From contig CAYLZW010000075.1 in the NCBI GenBank assembly GCA_964388085.1, forward strand, positions 1 through 21,488: a stretch of 21,488 bases of DNA, read 5' to 3'. Shown here piece after piece: positions 13,407 to 21,239 of this stretch. Origin of the DNA: CAYLZW01 sp964388085 (GTDB lineage: Bacteria; Myxococcota; UBA727; CAYLZW01). Under the pieces are notes generated by a model. It had not been told where the DNA came from. It saw nothing but the letters and a program-made list of their open reading frames with translations, and made no database searches. Within the stretch, counting starts at the first letter, position 1. Each line of letters opens with the position of its first letter. The position numbers were made by a program, and so were the translations under genes.

Positions 13407-14540
13407 ATGACGTCGTTGACCGCTCCGCGCCTGCTGCTTGTCCTCCTCTTGCTCACGTGCGCGGGGGCACGCGCGCAGGACGACGCACAGGACGACGCCT
13501 GGGCCGATCCGGGTGACGTGCTCTCCTTCGAGACCGAGGACGGGCGCTTCGGCATCAAGCCGCTCGCGCACGTGCAGACGATGTTGTTCATCGGCCAGGA
13601 CCTCGACGATGGCGGCGCCGCCTCGGCCGGGTTCGCCGTGCGCCGGGCGCGCCTCGGCCTCGACGGCCACCTGTTCACCAAGGACCTCGGCTTTCAGGTC
13701 GAGGGCGAGTGGGACCGCGGACAGCCCGCGCTGCAGGACGCCTTCTTGCGATACGCCATCACGCCGCTCGTCGTCGTGCAGGCGGGTCAGTTCAAGCGGC
13801 CCTTCGCGCGCGACTTCTTGTCGTCGTCGTCCGAGAGCCTGACCTTCGAGCGCGCGCTACCCGACCGGCGCATGTTCATCGGCCGCGACATCGGCGTGAT
13901 GCTGCACAACGACTACACGAAGTCGCCCGCCCTCGAGTACGCCGTCGGCGTGTTCAACGGCACCGGCGACGACCCGCTCTTCACGAGCCCGTTGCCGGAG
14001 TTCGACCTCAGCCACGTGCCGGCGCTGTTTCACCCCGCCTTCGTCGGGCGCGTCGGCGTGAACCTCGACACCGGCTCGTCGCCGGCGGGCGTGGACGGCT
14101 ACTCCGAGGGAGATCTCGAGGGCGGCCCAGTCCGCCTGGCGGTGGCCTCGAGCGTGGCGCTCGACGCGCCGACGCCGACGAACGCGGGCCTCGCCAGCGC
14201 CGAGGTGGACTTCTCGCTGAAGGCCTACGGCGCCTGGGCGACGGGGGCGCTCTACCTCGAGAGCGGCCCGCTCGACGGCGCGGCCGGCGAGGGCAACATC
14301 GGCCTGCACCTCGAGGGCAGCTACACGCTGGCCGACTCGCTCTTGCCGCTGCTCTCGTACGGCATGGTGGCGCCCGTCGGGGGCGACACGGCGCGCCACG
14401 AGATCACCGCGGGCGCCGCCGTGTTGCTGTTCGGCTACAACTTCCGCCTCATGACCGACGCCGTGCTCGGCATCGATCAGGCGCCCGGCGCGCTGTCGAG
14501 CGACGTGGGGGTGCGCTTCGGCGCCGCGCTCTCCTTGTGA
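13407..14540 (+). CDS. Outer-membrane porin of the phosphate-selective O/P type
   Basis: This is a 377-residue protein with a clear signal peptide (cleavage likely after AGARA, about residue 23). Family-like segments include the early FGIKPLAHVQTMLFIG strand, AGFAVRRARLGLDGHLF, GFQVEGEW, LQDAFLRYAITPLVVVQAGQFKRPF and the FERALPDRRMFIGRDIGVML segment. This order is typical of OprO/OprP-like porins (Porin_O_P). Alternating amphipathic strands continue to the C-terminus, which ends in FGAALSL rather than a terminal aromatic residue. It likely forms a beta-barrel channel in the outer membrane; phosphate or polyphosphate selectivity is not established from the sequence. It lies 51 bases after the DUF3857 gene. 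No Shine-Dalgarno sequence is visible; a poor TACCGC box lies 8 bases before the ATG. Confidence 0.88.
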   Translation: MTSLTAPRLLLVLLLLTCAGARAQDDAQDDAWADPGDVLSFETEDGRFGIKPLAHVQTMLFIGQDLDDGGAASAGFAVRRARLGLDGHLFTKDLGFQVEGEWDRGQPALQDAFLRYAITPLVVVQAGQFKRPFARDFLSSSSESLTFERALPDRRMFIGRDIGVMLHNDYTKSPALEYAVGVFNGTGDDPLFTSPLPEFDLSHVPALFHPAFVGRVGVNLDTGSSPAGVDGYSEGDLEGGPVRLAVASSVALDAPTPTNAGLASAEVDFSLKAYGAWATGALYLESGPLDGAAGEGNIGLHLEGSYTLADSLLPLLSYGMVAPVGGDTARHEITAGAAVLLFGYNFRLMTDAVLGIDQAPGALSSDVGVRFGAALSL

Positions 14541-14572
14541 GCGCTCGTTCGCGAGGCTCGTGCGCGCGGGCC

Positions 14573-16204
14573 CTAGGCTCGCTGCGCCTGCCGCTCGGCG
14601 AGCTGAAGCTTGTTCTTGGCCATCTTGGCGAGCTTGCTGCGGCCGCCCTTGTTGACGACGTCGGCGAGCAGCTCTTCGCCGAGGGGATGGTCCTCCTCGA
14701 TGAAGTGGAAGCCGACGTAGTACAGCTCCTCGCCGTCGAGCGCGCGGTCCCTCTTGAGCGCGCCACCGACGTCGTAGCCGCGGTCGAGCAGCGCGGAGAG
14801 CAAGCGCAGCGAGGGATCTCGCTGGCGCGCGGCCGGGCTCGTGTCGCGCCGGCTCTGTGTCAGCTCGGCGCTGGCGAGGCGATAGCGGTCCTCGTCGCTG
14901 GCGCGCTCGTGCTTGCACAGCAGCGTGAGCACCGCGATCTCCTTCTCTCTCTTTTTCGCTTTTCGAAGCTTCGAAGCGAGCGCCCGCAGCCCCTCGGCCA
15001 CCGCCTCGCCGTCGAGATCGCGCGCGACCTGCAGCGTGGGCTCCCAGCCGGGATCGCCCTGCTCGAGCTTCGCGACGGCGGCGCCCGTGATGGCGCGCTT
15101 GGCGGCCGGCTTGATCTCGCCCGCGAGCGGACGCAGCACCTTGGCGATGAGCCCGGCCCGGTGCCCGTCGCTGCTGTCGACCAGCGCCTTGGCCAGCGCG
15201 GGGACGGCCTCCCGGTTGCCGGCGAGCGCCTCCGCGGCCAGCTCGGCGCTGCGCGGCCCGCCGCTCGTGATGACCTCGACGAGCGCCTTCATGGGCTTCG
15301 GGCCGCTCTCTTGCCCGAGCTTCTCGATGACGGCGGCGGCGCGCGCGAGGTCGTCGTGCGCGGCCAGCTTCGCGAGCTTGGCGACGTGCTTCTCGGGGAT
15401 GTCGAGCATGCGCAACGTGTCCATGGCCGTGCGCGCGAGCTGCCGATCGGCCGCGCCGGCGGCGTCGATGAGCGCGTCCATGACGTCGTCGCCGCCGCTG
15501 CCCTTCTGCAGCGCGAAGCGCAGCGCGATGAGGGCCTCGTGTCGGACGAGGAAGTCGCGCGCCTCGTCCTTGGCGTAGGCGAGCAGCGTCGGCACGGCGC
15601 CGTCGTCCTCGAGGTAGCCGAGGATCTTCACGGCCGCGGCCTGCGCGTGCCGGCTCGCTTGCGTGTCCTTCTGCTTCAGGAAGCGCTCGACCTGCACGCG
15701 GTAGCTCTTGCGCTCTCTCGCGTTCGCGTCCTTGACGTGGTGACGCACCTGCAGCGCCGCGCGCTTGGCGGCCTCGGCGTCGTCTTTGGTGAGCGCCTCG
15801 AGCAGCGCCAGGAAGGCGTCCTTGCCGCCGAGCTCGGCGAGCACGCGGTCGAGGGCCATGCGCTCTTCCTGCGAGGCGCCGTCCATGCGCGCGCGGATGT
15901 CCTTGACGACGCTCTCGCCGAGGCTCGCGAGCACGCGCATGGCCGCGCTCTTCACCTCGTCACTGCGCGAGGACAGCAGCGGGAAGACGCTGCCCAGCAC
16001 CTTGCCGGCGCCGATCTGGGCGAGCGCGTCGAGGGCCGGCCGCTGCAAGGCCGGGATCTCGCTCGCCAGCATGGCGACGAGCCCCTCGAGCACCTTCGGC
16101 CCCTTGGCCTTCAGCTCCCCGAGCACGATGGCGGCCGCGATGCGCTTCTCCACGGACGCGTCCGCGAGCAGGGCGACGATCTTGTCGGTAGGGTCCTTGG
16201 ACAT
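14573..16204 (-). CDS. HEAT-repeat protein
   Basis: This is a 543-residue all-helical cytoplasmic protein with no export signal. HEAT-like repeats run through at least residues 5-330, for example ASVEKRIAAAIVLGELKAKG, PALQRPALDALAQIGAG and DEVKSAAMRVLASLGE. A basic stretch (KLRKAKKREKE) lies at about 415-425. The last 55 residues (489-543) form a separate conserved-looking tail with ELYYVGFHFIEEDHPLGEELL and KLAKMAKNKL. HEAT arrays serve as protein-protein scaffolds; no partner can be named. The start is ATG 16204; an in-frame ATG at 16249 would add 15 low-complexity residues. Neither has a proper ribosome site, but TAGACT lies 7 bases before 16204. It is divergent from the TPR gene (82 bases apart), and the two scaffold proteins may be functionally linked. 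Confidence 0.87.
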   Translation of the reverse strand: MSKDPTDKIVALLADASVEKRIAAAIVLGELKAKGPKVLEGLVAMLASEIPALQRPALDALAQIGAGKVLGSVFPLLSSRSDEVKSAAMRVLASLGESVVKDIRARMDGASQEERMALDRVLAELGGKDAFLALLEALTKDDAEAAKRAALQVRHHVKDANARERKSYRVQVERFLKQKDTQASRHAQAAAVKILGYLEDDGAVPTLLAYAKDEARDFLVRHEALIALRFALQKGSGGDDVMDALIDAAGAADRQLARTAMDTLRMLDIPEKHVAKLAKLAAHDDLARAAAVIEKLGQESGPKPMKALVEVITSGGPRSAELAAEALAGNREAVPALAKALVDSSDGHRAGLIAKVLRPLAGEIKPAAKRAITGAAVAKLEQGDPGWEPTLQVARDLDGEAVAEGLRALASKLRKAKKREKEIAVLTLLCKHERASDEDRYRLASAELTQSRRDTSPAARQRDPSLRLLSALLDRGYDVGGALKRDRALDGEELYYVGFHFIEEDHPLGEELLADVVNKGGRSKLAKMAKNKLQLAERQAQRA

Positions 16205-16211
16205 CAGGCTG

Positions 16212-16217
16212 AGTCTA
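16212..16217 (-). promoter_or_regulatory. Candidate -10 box (TAGACT) for the HEAT-repeat gene
   Basis: On the minus strand TAGACT (four of six matches to TATAAT) ends 7 bases before the ATG at 16204. This puts the transcription start at or next to the start codon. No Shine-Dalgarno sequence and no clear -35 are visible. Confidence 0.4.
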
Positions 16218-16268
16218 CCGCCAGTCCCGCCCGGCGGCGTCTCCGGCATCGCCCTTGCCGTGCCCGCC

Positions 16269-16277
16269 TGCTAGAGC
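16269..16277 (+). promoter_or_regulatory. Candidate extended -10 box (TGCTAGAGC) for the TPR gene
   Basis: TG-C-TAGAGC ends 9 bases before the ATG at 16287, giving a predicted leader of about 3 bases. The last position is C rather than T, so the match is weaker than that of the DUF3857 gene. No Shine-Dalgarno sequence lies between. Confidence 0.3.
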
Positions 16278-16286
16278 CCTGGTGCC

Positions 16287-17759
16287 ATGACCAGCCCCTC
16301 CCGTGCCCCGCTCGATCGCGCCTTCGCCCTCCTCGACCAGGGGGAGCTCGAGGGCGCGCTGTCGCTGCTCGACGACGCGCTCGCGACCAGCCAGCGCGCG
16401 CACGGAGAGCGCTCCTTACCCGCCGCGCGGGCGCACAACGACAAGGGCACCCTGCTGCGCGCCATCGGGGACGATGAAGGCGCGCTCGCGTCCTTTCAGC
16501 GCGCGGTCGACCTGACGGCGGACAACGACGACTCGCGACGCGAGCACCTCACCTACCTGCTGAACGTCGGTGATGTGCTGCAGCGCTCGGGCGTGCTCGA
16601 GGACGCCGAGGACGCCATCCGGCGCTCGCTGTACGGGCGCCGCGAGCTCTACGGCCCCTCGCACCCAGGCTACGCGTTCGCGCTCGAGCCGCTCGCGCAG
16701 GTGCTGCTACGCCAGGCCAAGCTCGACCTCGCGCTCGAGGCCATCGAGGAGGCCGTGGCCAGCTTCCGGCACCACGCGCACCCGCGCCTCGCCACCGCCA
16801 TGGCCGTGCGCGCCGAGACGCTGGCCGCCGCGGGCGCCGATACGCGGACGCTCGAGGGCATCGAGTCGCTGCCCGACGAGCTCTTGCCGGCCCTCGCCGA
16901 GGCGCTGCAGTCCCGCCTCGCCGACGGGGACCCGCGCATGCTCGCGCGCGTCCTCTACGAGCTGCTGCCCGCGCTCGAGGCCCGGCTCGGCGCCGCGCAC
17001 GAGGTGACGATCGCGACGTGGTCGGCCATCGCCAACGTGGAGGCGCACGGCGGCGATCCCGTGAGGCGCCGCGAGGCCATTCTGCACGTCCGCCGGACGC
17101 TCGACACGAGCGGCGACGGCTTCGGCGCGCTCGAGGCGAGCCTCGCGCTCGCGCTCGCCTACCTCGACGAGGGCGACGAAGAGCGCGCGCGAGAGAGCTA
17201 CGAGGACGCCAAGCGGCGCGCGCTCGCCACCGAGAACGACGCCGCCATCGCGCACGCGCTGCGCAGCTACGGCGTCTACCTCGACCACATCGGCGCCACC
17301 GACGAGGCCATCAGCGCGCTCGGCGAGGCCACCAAGGCGGCCGTGCGCTCCGGCGACCCGCAGCTCGAGGGGCGCTGCCACGCGGCGCTCGGCGTCATCT
17401 TCGCGCACACCGGCAACCCCGCGGCGCAGAGCGTGTTGTCGCTCGTCGCCGTGCTGCTGCCGCGTGATCACGGCGACGCGCTGGTGGCGCGCGCGCACCG
17501 CGAGGCCCTCGAGGAGGGGCGCGCCTGCGGCTGCGGTGACGTCGACGTCGCCCTGTCCCAGGCGCTGCGCGAGATGGTGAAGGCGCGCTTGCCGCGCGGC
17601 CTCATCGACGACATCGCCGTCGTGTCCGACGCGGACGAGGAGCTCTCGCTCGACGTTCGCCTGCTGCGCGAGCCGAGCCCGCGCGAGCAGGTGCTGCTCG
17701 ACGAGGTCGTGCGCGCGGCGCACCGGAAGCTGCGCGAGAGGGTGCTCCGAGAGGGTTGA
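16287..17759 (+). CDS. Tetratricopeptide-repeat protein with CxCG C-terminal element
   Basis: This is a 490-residue cytoplasmic helical protein. TPR-like helix pairs begin at residue 7 (FALLDQGELEGALSLLDDAL) and continue to about 165 (kinesin-light-chain-like spacing: GDDEGALASFQRAVDL, LLNVGDVLQRSG, LEPLAQVLLRQAKLDLALEAIEEAV). More units lie at about 280-370 (LALAYLDEGDEERARESYEDA, GATDEAISALGEATKAA). Near the C-terminus ACGCGD places Cys414 and Cys416 before a final helical region of about 70 residues that I do not recognise. The role is likely protein-protein scaffolding; no partner is identified. The ATG at 16287 lacks a Shine-Dalgarno sequence but has a -10-like box just upstream. Its stop is 3 bases from the converging end of the phosphoesterase gene, with no room for a terminator. 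Confidence 0.86.
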   Translation: MTSPSRAPLDRAFALLDQGELEGALSLLDDALATSQRAHGERSLPAARAHNDKGTLLRAIGDDEGALASFQRAVDLTADNDDSRREHLTYLLNVGDVLQRSGVLEDAEDAIRRSLYGRRELYGPSHPGYAFALEPLAQVLLRQAKLDLALEAIEEAVASFRHHAHPRLATAMAVRAETLAAAGADTRTLEGIESLPDELLPALAEALQSRLADGDPRMLARVLYELLPALEARLGAAHEVTIATWSAIANVEAHGGDPVRRREAILHVRRTLDTSGDGFGALEASLALALAYLDEGDEERARESYEDAKRRALATENDAAIAHALRSYGVYLDHIGATDEAISALGEATKAAVRSGDPQLEGRCHAALGVIFAHTGNPAAQSVLSLVAVLLPRDHGDALVARAHREALEEGRACGCGDVDVALSQALREMVKARLPRGLIDDIAVVSDADEELSLDVRLLREPSPREQVLLDEVVRAAHRKLRERVLREG

Positions 17760-17762
17760 GGC

Positions 17763-18887
17763 TCAGCGCAGATCGAGCTGGCGCGCCGTCACGCCTCGCT
17801 GCGAGACGACGACGACGAGCGCCATGCCGTCCGCGGTCTTGCCGCCGAGCAGCTTCCAGGGGAAGGCGCTCGCGCTGCCGGCGTTCAGGTAGAGCTTCGG
17901 CAGCGCCTTCTTCACTGGCAGCTGCACCGGCTCCTTGCCTGCCGCGTCCTTCGTGGCGCGGCCGCCCGACTCGAGGATGTGCGAGAAGATGCCGACGTTG
18001 ACGTCGCCCTCCTCGAGCAGCCTGGTGATGCGCTCGTCCCCGACGTTGCCGGCGTCGTCGTAGGCGACGTCGAGGCCGCCGGCGCTCTGTTGCCGCGGGG
18101 GGCCGTGTGCGCTGAGCACGACGACGTCCCCGCGCGCGCGCAGCTCCTTCGCGAGCGCCAGCAGCCGGGCGATGTCGTCGTCGAGGTAGCGGCAGCCGCC
18201 GGGCTTCAGAAAGTGCAGGTCGTGGTAGCCGGGCAGCGCCAGCAGGTGCACGCCGGCGCCGAGCTCGAGGTGGGAGATCCAGTTCAGGTTCAAGAGCGCC
18301 GGATGCTTGTCCTCGTTCGCGGCCATGGCGCGCACGAACGCGCTCGTCCACTCCATGTTGCCGCTGTGCAGGAGCACGGGCACCGAGAGCTCCTCGCCCA
18401 GCATCGCGAACACGTCGTCGAGCTCGCGGTCCTCGCCGAGGTCGCCGTTCGAGAGCACCACGTCGACGCCCGCCTGCGCGAACAGACGCGCGGCGCGCTT
18501 CACGTTCTCTCGCGTCTCGGGGGCGGCGTCCTTCAAGGCGCCGAGCACGCCGATGACGATCTCGCCGTCGCCATCGTTACCTTGCCGATGGGCGACGCTG
18601 CCCTCGACGACGAAGCTGACGTCGCCCGCGGAGACCGTTCGCGGCTCCGCGAGCGTGAACGCCGGCGCCGGGCACTTGAACTCGTAGCGCACCTTGGCCT
18701 CGGCCCACGTCGTCGGTGGGCCCGGCTCGGGCTCCTCTTCGGGCTCTGGCTCGACGGCAGCGGCGGGAGCGTTCGCCACGGCAGAAGGCTGCGCGGGCCC
18801 CGACCGCTCGTCGGTGCTCGCGCAGCCCAGCGCCAGGGCCACGACGAGGAGCGTCGTGGCCGGCAGCGTTCGTGTCCGGACCGGCAC
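17763..18887 (-). CDS. Calcineurin-like phosphoesterase-family lipoprotein, degenerate metal site
   Basis: This is a 374-residue protein. The signal peptide ends at ALGC (Cys22), followed by a Pro/Glu-rich linker to about 60. The phosphoesterase-like domain spans about 108-365. The second family motif is present as VLSNGDLGED (D149), the third as HSGNMEW (N177, with Met where GNHE usually has His), the fourth as LSAHGPP (H261) and the fifth as GIFSHILESGG (H303). The first motif (DxH) is not found: the corresponding strand reads IVIGVLGALKD. One metal site is therefore probably lost, and hydrolase activity is doubtful. The GTG start at 18887 lies 16 bases after the stop of the (GE)11 lipoprotein; the upstream open frame is a shadow of that gene. 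No good ribosome site is visible, so coupling to the upstream gene is likely. Confidence 0.82.
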   Translation of the reverse strand: MPVRTRTLPATTLLVVALALGCASTDERSGPAQPSAVANAPAAAVEPEPEEEPEPGPPTTWAEAKVRYEFKCPAPAFTLAEPRTVSAGDVSFVVEGSVAHRQGNDGDGEIVIGVLGALKDAAPETRENVKRAARLFAQAGVDVVLSNGDLGEDRELDDVFAMLGEELSVPVLLHSGNMEWTSAFVRAMAANEDKHPALLNLNWISHLELGAGVHLLALPGYHDLHFLKPGGCRYLDDDIARLLALAKELRARGDVVVLSAHGPPRQQSAGGLDVAYDDAGNVGDERITRLLEEGDVNVGIFSHILESGGRATKDAAGKEPVQLPVKKALPKLYLNAGSASAFPWKLLGGKTADGMALVVVVSQRGVTARQLDLR

Positions 18888-18903
18888 CGTCGCGGTCAGC
18901 CGC

Positions 18904-19662
18904 TCAGCCGGCGTCGGTGGGGTCGGGCGTGCCGGCGTCGCCGGTCGGGACGCACTCGCCGCCGGTCTGCGCGCTGCACGCCTGGTCGCCGGTGCAGACG
19001 CCCTCGAGGGTGAAGGTCGTCGGGTTGACGCCGCAGCTATCGCCCGCCTCCGACGGCGGCGCGCACAGGCCGGCCGTGCCACCGCCCGGCTGGGTCACCT
19101 GCAGCGGCGAGAAGGAGCACTCAAGGTCGGTGGGGCACTCGTCGCCACCCTCCGTGCAGATGATGGCGCAGAGGCCGCTGCGCGGCGCGGCCGGGGAGCT
19201 GATGCAGCTCATGGCCTGGGGGTCGACACAGGACGCGTTGGCGCCGTTGCCGCAGGGTCCGAGGTTCTCGGAGATCGTCACGCACAGCAGCTGGTTGGCG
19301 ATGGAGGCGCAAGTACCCGTGCCGCTCACCGAGGTGCACGTGTCGCCGGCGGTGGCGCAGGCGGCGTAGCAGGAGGCGGTGGTGGGATCGATGTTCGTCC
19401 CATCGGTCGAGAAGATGCTGCCGCACACGTTCCCTTCGCCGCACTCGTCGCTGCCGAGCGTGCAAGCGTCACCGAGCTCGCGCTCTCCTTCGCCCTCGCC
19501 TTCGCCTTCGCCCTCGCCCTCTCCTTCGCCCTCGCCTTCGCCTTCGCCTTCGGCGCCGGCGTCGTCGTCGGTGGTGCCACCGTCGGTGTCAGCGGGAGGG
19601 GGACAGGCGGCGAGGAGCGCGAGCGCGAAAAGCGCGGAGAGGAAGACGAGCGGACGCTTCAT
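18904..19662 (-). CDS. Cysteine-rich lipoprotein with (GE)11 stalk
   Basis: This is a 252-residue protein. The signal peptide ends in lipobox LAAC (Cys20). An acidic linker leads to eleven Gly-Glu pairs (39-60). The rest (61-252) is a cysteine-rich domain of about 20 Cys, with recurring motifs such as GDACTLGSDECGEGNVC, GDTCTSVSGTGTC and GDSC, like the small disulfide modules of many myxobacterial surface lipoproteins. Function is unknown; a surface-exposed binding or structural role is likely. The ATG at 19662 has GAGG six bases upstream. It is probably the first gene of a two-gene unit with the phosphoesterase-like lipoprotein and is divergent from the diguanylate cyclase. Confidence 0.88.
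   Translation of the reverse strand: MKRPLVFLSALFALALLAACPPPADTDGGTTDDDAGAEGEGEGEGEGEGEGEGEGEGEGERELGDACTLGSDECGEGNVCGSIFSTDGTNIDPTTASCYAACATAGDTCTSVSGTGTCASIANQLLCVTISENLGPCGNGANASCVDPQAMSCISSPAAPRSGLCAIICTEGGDECPTDLECSFSPLQVTQPGGGTAGLCAPPSEAGDSCGVNPTTFTLEGVCTGDQACSAQTGGECVPTGDAGTPDPTDAG
19483..19551 (-). repeat. Hexanucleotide repeat coding for E(GE)11
   Basis: GGC/GGA-GAA/GAG units repeat in frame on the minus strand. Codon choice is more mixed than in the array at 4849-4908, suggesting an older or separately evolved array giving the same peptide. Confidence 0.93.
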
Positions 19663-19734
19663 GACAGGCCTCGTGGTCGCAGGATGCGACGAAGAACGGA
19701 CAAGACATTGGACGCGGGATGCCGCGACCCCAGG

Positions 19735-19763
19735 GAGGTTGCCCGTCCCGACATCGGTGTCAA
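19735..19763 (-). promoter_or_regulatory. Possible promoter with perfect -35 for the (GE)11 lipoprotein
   Basis: On the minus strand TTGACA (19763-19758) is a perfect -35, but 17 bases downstream the -10 position reads AACCTC, a poor match. It would give a leader of about 65 bases. The rest of the 182-base divergent gap (19663-19844) shows only ribosome sites. Confidence 0.2.
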
Positions 19764-19844
19764 GGAAGTGCCCGAACGAACCGTCGCCGACGGCTACCCG
19801 GGGTGCGAGCGGTGCAGAGGGAGACAGGGCAGCGGAGCTGTCGT

Positions 19845-21239
19845 ATGAAGCCCGCCATGACGGAGGAGCGCACGGTGTCCGGCTCGGTGCTGGTCCTCGA
19901 CAGCGACCGGGCCGATGCCACCATCGCCGCGCGTATCCTGACGGACGCCGGCCATGACGTGCAGATCTGTCAGAGCCGGCAGGCAGGGCTCGAGCTCCTC
20001 GAGACCAGCAGCTTCGACCTCGTCATCGTGGACGTGTTCGCCGCCGGCTTCGAGGGCCTCGCCCTCGTCGAGGAGCTGCGCAAGGCGCCGGGCGGCTGGT
20101 CGAGCGCGCCGGCGCTCGTCGTCACGAGCAAGAACGCGGACGCCGAGACGGCCGTGCGGGCGTTGCAGGCGGGCGCCGCCGACTACGTCACCAAGCCGTT
20201 CGCGGCCGATCGGCTGCGAGGCGCGGTCGAGCGCGTGCTCGAGCGCAAGCAGCTGCTCACCGAGACGAGCCGCCTCCGGCACGACCTCTCGCTGTTCGCC
20301 GCCGGCCAGCGCCTGCTCGAGACGCTCGACGAGCGGCAGCTCGCCTCGCGCGGGCTGTCGACGTTGACCTCGTTCACGAGCGCGGTGGCCGGGGTGGCGC
20401 TCGGACCGAACGGGGTCCTCGACGTCCGCGGCCTGTCCGCGGACGAGGTGAGCGCGCTCGAGAGCTCGGCGCTGCCTTTGCATTGGTCCTTGCGCGTGAT
20501 CCCGCGCGACCTGACGCCGTTGCTCGAGCGCTTCTCGGAGGCCCTGCTGCTCGACTGCGGCGAGGAGCGCTACGTCGTGTTGCTGAGCGCGCCGGGTGCG
20601 TCGGGGCCAGCCTTCAGCGACACCGACGAGCAGAACGCGCTCTTTTTGGCGCGACACCTCGCCACCGGCTTTCGGAACGCGGCCCGCTACGTGCGCGCCG
20701 AGCAGCAGGCGCGGCGGGATCCGCTGACCGGGCTCTTGAACGAGCGCGCCTTCGAGGAGGCCGTCGCGCACGCGGTCTTGCGCGCGTCCCTCGAGAGCGG
20801 CCAGCACTGCCTCTTGTTCTTGGACCTCGACCGCTTCAAGCAGGTGAACGACGCGCACGGTCACCTCATGGGCAGCCAACTGCTCGTCGAGATGGGCCAG
20901 GTGCTGCGCCGCTGCGTGCGCGACACCGACGTCGTCGCGCGCTACGGCGGGGACGAGTTCGTGGTGCTGCTCACCGAGGCCGGCATCGAGGCCGGCGCGC
21001 GCTGCGCCGAGCGCATCCGGCACACCGTCGAGAACAAGGCGTTCCTCTCGCGCGACGGCGGCCCCTGCGTGCGCCTGAGCGTGTCCATCGGCGTGTCCGC
21101 CTACCCGCAGCACGGGCCGGACGCGCGCACGCTTCTGGATCTGGCCGACCGCGCCATGTACGAGGGGAAGGCCGCCGGACGGAACGCCGTGCACATAGCG
21201 CCGGGGTTCGCGGACGTGGGGGAGACGCCGTCGCCATGA
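19845..21239 (+). CDS. Diguanylate cyclase response regulator (REC-linker-GGDEF)
   Basis: This is a 464-residue cytoplasmic protein. The receiver domain (about 13-130) has acidic residues D19/D21 in VLDSD, phospho-acceptor D63 (VIVDVF), T94 (VVTSK) and K117 (VTKPF). A middle region of about 170 residues (135-300) is GAF-like in pattern but unassigned. The GGDEF domain (about 305-455) has DPLTGLLNERAF at its start and the intact active-site GGDEF at 368-372. An inhibitory-site RxxD (R359-D362) lies five residues before it. It should make cyclic di-GMP on phosphorylation and be subject to product inhibition. Its cognate kinase is not in the window. The ATG at 19845 has GGAG seven bases upstream; an in-frame ATG at 19857 is an alternative. 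Its stop overlaps the next start (ATGA). Confidence 0.94.
   Translation: MKPAMTEERTVSGSVLVLDSDRADATIAARILTDAGHDVQICQSRQAGLELLETSSFDLVIVDVFAAGFEGLALVEELRKAPGGWSSAPALVVTSKNADAETAVRALQAGAADYVTKPFAADRLRGAVERVLERKQLLTETSRLRHDLSLFAAGQRLLETLDERQLASRGLSTLTSFTSAVAGVALGPNGVLDVRGLSADEVSALESSALPLHWSLRVIPRDLTPLLERFSEALLLDCGEERYVVLLSAPGASGPAFSDTDEQNALFLARHLATGFRNAARYVRAEQQARRDPLTGLLNERAFEEAVAHAVLRASLESGQHCLLFLDLDRFKQVNDAHGHLMGSQLLVEMGQVLRRCVRDTDVVARYGGDEFVVLLTEAGIEAGARCAERIRHTVENKAFLSRDGGPCVRLSVSIGVSAYPQHGPDARTLLDLADRAMYEGKAAGRNAVHIAPGFADVGETPSP

Noticed and set aside
14541..14572. Possible terminator between the convergent porin and HEAT-protein genes
   Set aside because: Only a 4-bp CTCG/CGAG stem and a direct AGGCTCG repeat are visible; too weak to call.
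13709..16477. Long plus-strand open frame across the porin and HEAT-protein genes
   Set aside because: It crosses two genes of opposite strand with clear domains and has no signal, motif or ribosome site of its own.
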